The translations under genes were made by a program, and so were the position numbers. A DNA stretch of 64,000 bases from Neorhizobium populisoli (GTDB taxonomy: Bacteria > Pseudomonadota > Alphaproteobacteria > Rhizobiales > Rhizobiaceae): contig NZ_JAHYCB010000017.1 of NCBI RefSeq assembly GCF_019430945.1, positions 1 through 64,000 on the forward strand, written 5' to 3'. The stretch's first letter is position 1, and the number at the start of each line of letters is the position of its first letter. Below are positions 60,292 through 64,000 of the stretch, piece by piece. The notes under the pieces are model-generated. The model saw only the letters and a list, made by a program, of their open reading frames with translations, was not told the DNA's origin and made no database searches.

Positions 60292-61005
60292 ATGTCTCTG
60301 AATTCTTCCCTCGAAGCGCCTCTCTTCAGGGCGATGGAACTCACGTCCGATCTCGTCCTGAAGACGTTGCGGGCGGTGGACGACGAAGGACCGGAGCCGG
60401 ATCGCACGCCGATCACTGCCGTGCAACTCGACGAACTGGTCCGCAGGGTCGAGCAGGAAGCGGCCGGCGACGATCTCTGGATCTTCGCCTACGGCTCACT
60501 GTTATGGCACCCGGGCTTCGAACCCACGGCAAGCGAACCCGCAGTCGCCCATGGTTGGCATCGGGCGTTCTCGCTTCGCATCCAGCGGCTGAGAGCGACA
60601 ACTGACGCGCCGGGTCTCATGCTGGCCCTCCGGCCTGGAGGAAGCTGCTCGGGCGTCGTCCTGAGAATGTCGGCGAAGAACCGTGACGAGGATCTCCGCA
60701 TCTTGCTTGCCCGCGAAATCCGGTATGCGGAAGTCAGCGACATGATGCGCTGGGTATGGGTTCGCACCCCTTCGGGAAGGCGGCGAGCGCTCACCTTCTG
60801 GGCAAGCCCGAAGGCATCGCCGCTGACGGAGAAGATTGCGCTCGAAGAGGCTGCCGCGCTCTTGGCACAGGCCTGCGGTCCCGCCGGTTCCTGCGCCGAA
60901 TACCTCAGACGAACGGTCGTCGACCTTGCCGGGCGAAACATATACGACAGGAACCTTTGGCGGCTGCAGGCGCTGGTTGCCGCAAGACTGCGAGGCGAGG
61001 TTTAG
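60292..61005 (+). CDS. ChaC-type gamma-glutamylcyclotransferase
   Basis: About 237 aa. LWIFAYGSLLWHPGFEPTAS is the YGSL substrate-binding motif of ChaC; MLALRPGGSCSGVVLRMSAK and FREIRYAEVSD (around residue 145, catalytic Glu) are also in place. ChaC degrades glutathione to 5-oxoproline and Cys-Gly in the cytoplasm. The start MSLNSSLEAPLFR (60292) is chosen; an ATG at 60334 and the frame from 60277 are alternatives. It may be linked to glutathione-based detoxification in the cluster upstream. Confidence 0.85.
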   Translation: MSLNSSLEAPLFRAMELTSDLVLKTLRAVDDEGPEPDRTPITAVQLDELVRRVEQEAAGDDLWIFAYGSLLWHPGFEPTASEPAVAHGWHRAFSLRIQRLRATTDAPGLMLALRPGGSCSGVVLRMSAKNRDEDLRILLAREIRYAEVSDMMRWVWVRTPSGRRRALTFWASPKASPLTEKIALEEAAALLAQACGPAGSCAEYLRRTVVDLAGRNIYDRNLWRLQALVAARLRGEV

Positions 61006-61066
61006 CGGCAAGCTGCGTTCTGTCCGATCTAAACAGAGGCTCGTCCGGCCCGGCCGGGGTCGACAA

Positions 61067-61102
61067 CAAAAAAGGTCGGGCGAAATCGCACCGGCCTTTC
61101 AT
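61067..61102. terminator. possible terminator after ChaC gene
   Basis: AAAAAAGGTCGG and CCGGCCTTTC form an imperfect stem (one mismatch) around about 15 bases. A and T runs on both sides would suit termination from either strand. Confidence 0.4.
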
Positions 61103-61356
61103 TCGTCTTCCTATCCCTGCCAGTACATCCGTGCTCAAAGCCAGTAGACGAGGCATCGCGAGCGGCACTATCTTAAGCGCTCATCAACGATGCCGATGAC
61201 CGATATCCAGTTGCGCAATCTGTTGATATCAAGGCGATGTCCCATCGTATTGGCTGTTGGGCTCGGCGCCGCTCCCTGGATTTCGCCGATAGTGCCCCAA
61301 ACGCGCGGGCGAGAGCGAGTTCGGCGATGACGGGCGGCACCTTGAATCCGGTCATG

Positions 61357-61756
61357 TCACGTATCAAAAGACTCTTCCCATTCCGCCCCATGACCCAGCA
61401 GCGCCGACATTCGCCCGCACAGTAGCCCCCAGTCGAAATCGTCCCATCCCAGGTTCTTCTTTCCGTACTTCCGCTCCATGCGTCGGGCGGCTTTTTCGGC
61501 CGTATCAAAGACTGTTTTTTGCTCCGGTTTCAAAGGCCGCTCGCCGCTCTCGATCTGCTCGACCCACACCATGTGGCGGTTCCACCAGACTGCCCCAGAA
61601 CTCGTTGTAGGCCGCCAGCATCGCGGCGTCGTTCCGGCGAAGGACGACGGGCCAGAACCACCCCTCCACCTCGCCGGAGGGAATCCATTCGACCTTGTCG
61701 CCCTCGTTCGTGTAGCCGATCGTGTGCCAATTAGGTCCCTTCTCGCCAGCACGCAC
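61357..61756 (-). pseudogene. conserved hypothetical gene, frameshifted
   Basis: One frame from a GTG at 61756 reads RAGEKGPNWHTIGYTNEGDK, EWIPSGEVEGWFWPVVLRRN and NEFWGS; the other continues WWNRHMVWVEQIESGERPLK, DTAEKAARRMERKYGKKNLG, and ends EWEESFDT at 61357. The shift lies near 61605. Each half is conserved-looking but I do not recognise a family. It lies directly downstream of an MqsA-like antitoxin remnant. Confidence 0.5.
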
Positions 61757-61799
61757 CGGGTCATGAGTCTGGGCCTTCGTCCGGGAGATCCCGGATATG

Positions 61800-61927
61800 G
61801 TCTGTCTCTGCAGGTGTCGCAGTAAACGCCCTTAACCTGCTCGACAATGATTGTTTGGCCTCGGTACGGGAAATTGAGGTCGCTCGTGCGCATTCATTTT
61901 TCCTGATGCGCAGTAAAGACACTTCAT
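61800..61927 (-). pseudogene. MqsA/YgiT-type antitoxin N-terminal remnant
   Basis: The frame from 61927 reads MKCLYCASGKMN; the next frame reads MRTSDLNFPYRGQTIIVEQV and KGVYCDTC. Together they give the two CxxC pairs that bind zinc and the central beta-strands of MqsA/YgiT antitoxins, with a frameshift after KM. The C-terminal DNA-binding helix-turn-helix is absent. No toxin gene (MqsR/HigB type) is recognised nearby. Confidence 0.5.
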
Positions 61928-61997
61928 CGAAAAACCTTCCTCTTGTCGACGTCTGAAGATGACCTTTCCCACCGCATCTTGGAAGCTCGGAAGCACG

Positions 61998-64000
61998 TCA
62001 ATGAAAGTTCCGCGCCTTCACCTTCAACGTATCGATGTGCAGGTCCGGTATGAAGATGTCCCTCGTCTTCGTCGCAGCCTTGTCGCGATGATCCCCGCTT
62101 CCCGGAGATCCATGCGCGAACTCGTCCCCTCGCCCGGTCGGTATCTTCACGTCGAGATCGCGATCCGCTAGCGCCGAAAGGTCTCCGGACAGGTCGTATA
62201 GTTTCCGGGCGATGAGATGGACGACGTCTCCCTCACGCTGGATCTTGCCATAGATGCCCATCATCGACGCGCCGAGGACGATCCTTCGCTGCTTCTCGAA
62301 GAGCGTCGGCCACACGATGATGTTTGCCGGCCCGGTTTCGTCCTCCAGGGTGATGAACATGGTTCCCTTCGCGCTGCCCGGCTTCTGTCGCACGAGAACG
62401 AGGCCTGCGATCATGTGGAAGCGACCATCCCTCGCGTTCATGGCATCGGCGCACGTCACGATCCGGCGCGCCTCCAAGTCTTCTCGAAGGAAAGCGATCG
62501 GATGCTGCCGGAGCGTCAATCCGGCGTGCGCGTAGTCCTCGATGACGTTGTGGCCTTCGGTCATCTGCCGAAGTTCGACTTTCGGCTCCTGCTGCTCTGC
62601 GACGGCCTGCTGTTCACGTTCGGCCGCGGCCGCAAACAGAGGGAGAGGCTCGTCCCTAAGCGCTTTTATCGCCCACAGGGCATCGCGCCGCTCAAGACCG
62701 AAGGCCGGGAGAAAGGCGTCGGCCTCGGCGAGCTGGGTGAGCGCTTCGGCCGGAACCTCCGAACGACGCCAGACATCATCGATGGATTCGAAGGGGCGTT
62801 CCGCGCGAGCGGCGACGATCCGGGCGGCGTCGATGGTCGCGAGACCGGCCACCTGCCTCATTCCAAGGCGGACGGCATGCCGCTCAGTGCCGGCGATCTC
62901 CTCAAGCGTGCAGTCCCATCGCGAATGCTGGACGGATATCGGGCGGACCTCGACGCCGTGCTGGCGCGCGTCCCATATGATCTGTGCCGGAGCATAAAAT
63001 CCCATCGGCAGAGAGTTCATCAACGCCGCCGCGAATGCTTCCGGGAAGTGGCACTTGATGTAGCAGGACGCGTAGGCGATCAGGGCGAACGAAGCCGCAT
63101 GACTTTCTGGAAAGCCGTAACTCCCAAAGCCTTCGAGCTGCTTGAACGTGCGCTCGGCGAACTCCCTCGTGTAACCGTTGTTTATCATGCCATCGATGAG
63201 CTTCGTCTGGAACCGTGACACCCCGCCTGTGAACTTGAAGGTCGCCATGCTCTTGCGTAGCTGGTCGGCCTCGCCGCCCGTGAACCCAGCGCAGACCATC
63301 GCCACTTTCATGGCAGACTCTTGAAAGAGCGGCACGCCAAGCGTCTTGCCTAGGACGGCTTCGAGTTCCGGAGTCGGATATTCGACGGGCTCCTTGCCCT
63401 CGCGCCGGCGCAGATATGGATGAACCATGTCACCCTGTATCGGGCCTGGCCGCACGATCGCAACTTGAACCACGAGGTCGTAGAACGTGCGCGGCTTCAG
63501 GCGTGGCAGCATCGACATCTGCGCCCGGCTCTCGACCTGAAACGTGCCCAAGGTGTCGGCGCGCCGGATCATCGCATAGGTGGCACTGTCCTCTTGCTTC
63601 ACCTTCGCGAGGTCGAGGTCCTCTCCCTTATGCTCGCGGATCAAATCGAACGCCTTCTGCATGCAGGTCAGCATTCCCAGCGCCAGGACGTCGACTTTCA
63701 TCATCTTCAAGGCTTCGACGTCGTCCTTGTCCCACTCGATAACCTGCCGGTCTTCCATGCGCGCTGGCTCGATCGGAACGAGATCGTCGAGGCGCGAGCG
63801 CGTCAACACGAAGCCACCGACATGCTGCCCGAGGTGCCTGGGCGCACCCATTAGCTCGCGCGCGAGCTTCAAGGTCATCACGAGCCGGTAGTCGTTCGGA
63901 TTGAGGTTGAGGTCGGTGACGTTCTTCTCGGTTATTTCTTCGGACCATGACCACAAACCGGACGACAGGGCCTTCGTCACATCCTCCGGCAGGCCCATGG
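61998..64000 (-). CDS. dnaE2: error-prone DNA polymerase DnaE2/ImuC (5' end outside window)
   Basis: The last 666 residues of the protein, whose N-terminus lies right of the window. QHVGGFVLTRSRLDDLVPIE, IEWDKDDVEALKMMKVDVLA (catalytic Asp residues of the C-family palm) and SRAQMSMLPRLKPRTFYDLV are DnaE2 motifs; the C-terminus has the OB-fold segment and ends KARNFH. DnaE2 with ImuA and ImuB makes the SOS mutasome for lesion bypass; those partners would be expected to the right. An older truncated paralogue lies at 15551-16350. The frame is intact throughout the visible part. Confidence 0.95.
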   Translation of the reverse strand, partial: MGLPEDVTKALSSGLWSWSEEITEKNVTDLNLNPNDYRLVMTLKLARELMGAPRHLGQHVGGFVLTRSRLDDLVPIEPARMEDRQVIEWDKDDVEALKMMKVDVLALGMLTCMQKAFDLIREHKGEDLDLAKVKQEDSATYAMIRRADTLGTFQVESRAQMSMLPRLKPRTFYDLVVQVAIVRPGPIQGDMVHPYLRRREGKEPVEYPTPELEAVLGKTLGVPLFQESAMKVAMVCAGFTGGEADQLRKSMATFKFTGGVSRFQTKLIDGMINNGYTREFAERTFKQLEGFGSYGFPESHAASFALIAYASCYIKCHFPEAFAAALMNSLPMGFYAPAQIIWDARQHGVEVRPISVQHSRWDCTLEEIAGTERHAVRLGMRQVAGLATIDAARIVAARAERPFESIDDVWRRSEVPAEALTQLAEADAFLPAFGLERRDALWAIKALRDEPLPLFAAAAEREQQAVAEQQEPKVELRQMTEGHNVIEDYAHAGLTLRQHPIAFLREDLEARRIVTCADAMNARDGRFHMIAGLVLVRQKPGSAKGTMFITLEDETGPANIIVWPTLFEKQRRIVLGASMMGIYGKIQREGDVVHLIARKLYDLSGDLSALADRDLDVKIPTGRGDEFAHGSPGSGDHRDKAATKTRDIFIPDLHIDTLKVKARNFH

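Noticed and set aside
62217..63218. 333-aa plus-strand open frame
   Set aside because: It is antisense to dnaE2; no family features and wrong codon-position composition.
1..64000. CRISPR array, tRNA or rRNA genes
   Set aside because: I looked for evenly spaced repeats and for tRNA-like cloverleaf arms and conserved loops and saw none. A dedicated scan (tRNAscan-SE, a CRISPR finder) would be needed to exclude them completely.

Overview
The window looks like an accessory region (plasmid, chromid or genomic island) of a Rhizobiaceae-type alphaproteobacterium such as Rhizobium, Sinorhizobium or Agrobacterium. The grounds are GC-rich coding, the DnaE2 (ImuC) error-prone polymerase, a LOV histidine kinase with a single-domain receiver, and many small families typical of rhizobia (BA14K, DUF2188, DUF2934, DUF3606, DUF2474, DUF1427/XapX, DUF4865). 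No rRNA, tRNA, CRISPR array, replication origin or intact transposase was found. The assignment rests on gene families read by eye, not on a database search.

Layout. 0-10 kb: a block on the minus strand resembling a defence island. It holds an IS21-like terminus, a membrane KAP-type P-loop NTPase directly behind an exported protein that fuses a periplasmic binding domain to a DUF900 alpha/beta hydrolase, then a small operon of unknown genes with a PD-(D/E)XK-like nuclease, a decayed 3' end of nuoM, and an S8 subtilase with a missing 5' end. 10-18 kb: a LOV kinase/receiver pair (kinase broken by one TGA), a cold-shock protein, broken GNAT and SRAP genes, a WYL regulator, a dnaE2 remnant, copies of a 55-aa zinc-ribbon-like protein, and a tight three-gene operon containing a free-standing FtsH-tail-like protein. 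18-21 kb: cyanide-insensitive-type cytochrome bd oxidase (cydA, cydB and a 34-aa DUF2474 subunit). 21-29 kb: regulator/effector pairs: TetR with a GST and two palindromic operators, Nudix with DeoR, LysR with a tautomerase-cupin-DUF4865-exporter operon. 29-34 kb: small stress proteins, kinase and receiver remnants, and a PAS-PAS hybrid histidine kinase with a receiver.

34-42 kb: a dienelactone-hydrolase-type protein, a copper/oxidative-stress cluster (copC, copD, a DUF305 protein, a frameshifted beta-propeller) ending in an ECF sigma/anti-sigma pair. 42-51 kb: alpha/beta hydrolases, a protein with two HARP-like motifs, and redox genes under LysR and AraC regulators. 51-61 kb: a coherent catabolic or detoxification cluster (LysR, glyoxalase-fold ring-cleaving dioxygenase, isochorismatase-like hydrolase, XapX, amidohydrolase, DoxX, MFS exporter, arylesterase/haloperoxidase). 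Its transcription units carry ATTGCAAT-like motifs upstream, suggesting one regulon. 61-64 kb: toxin-antitoxin debris and the 3' two-thirds of an intact dnaE2 running off the right edge.

The window is rich in broken genes: about a dozen truncated or frameshifted loci. Several breaks lie in simple repeats ((CG)7, C5), so some could be sequencing errors or reversible slippage. Others (nuoM, dnaE2, alcohol dehydrogenase, LysR and receiver fragments) are clearly remnants from recombination. The candidates I find most novel are the binding-protein/hydrolase fusion with the KAP NTPase (338-4575), the nuclease operon next to it (4719-7002), the zinc-ribbon microprotein family, and the putative ATTGCAAT regulon.
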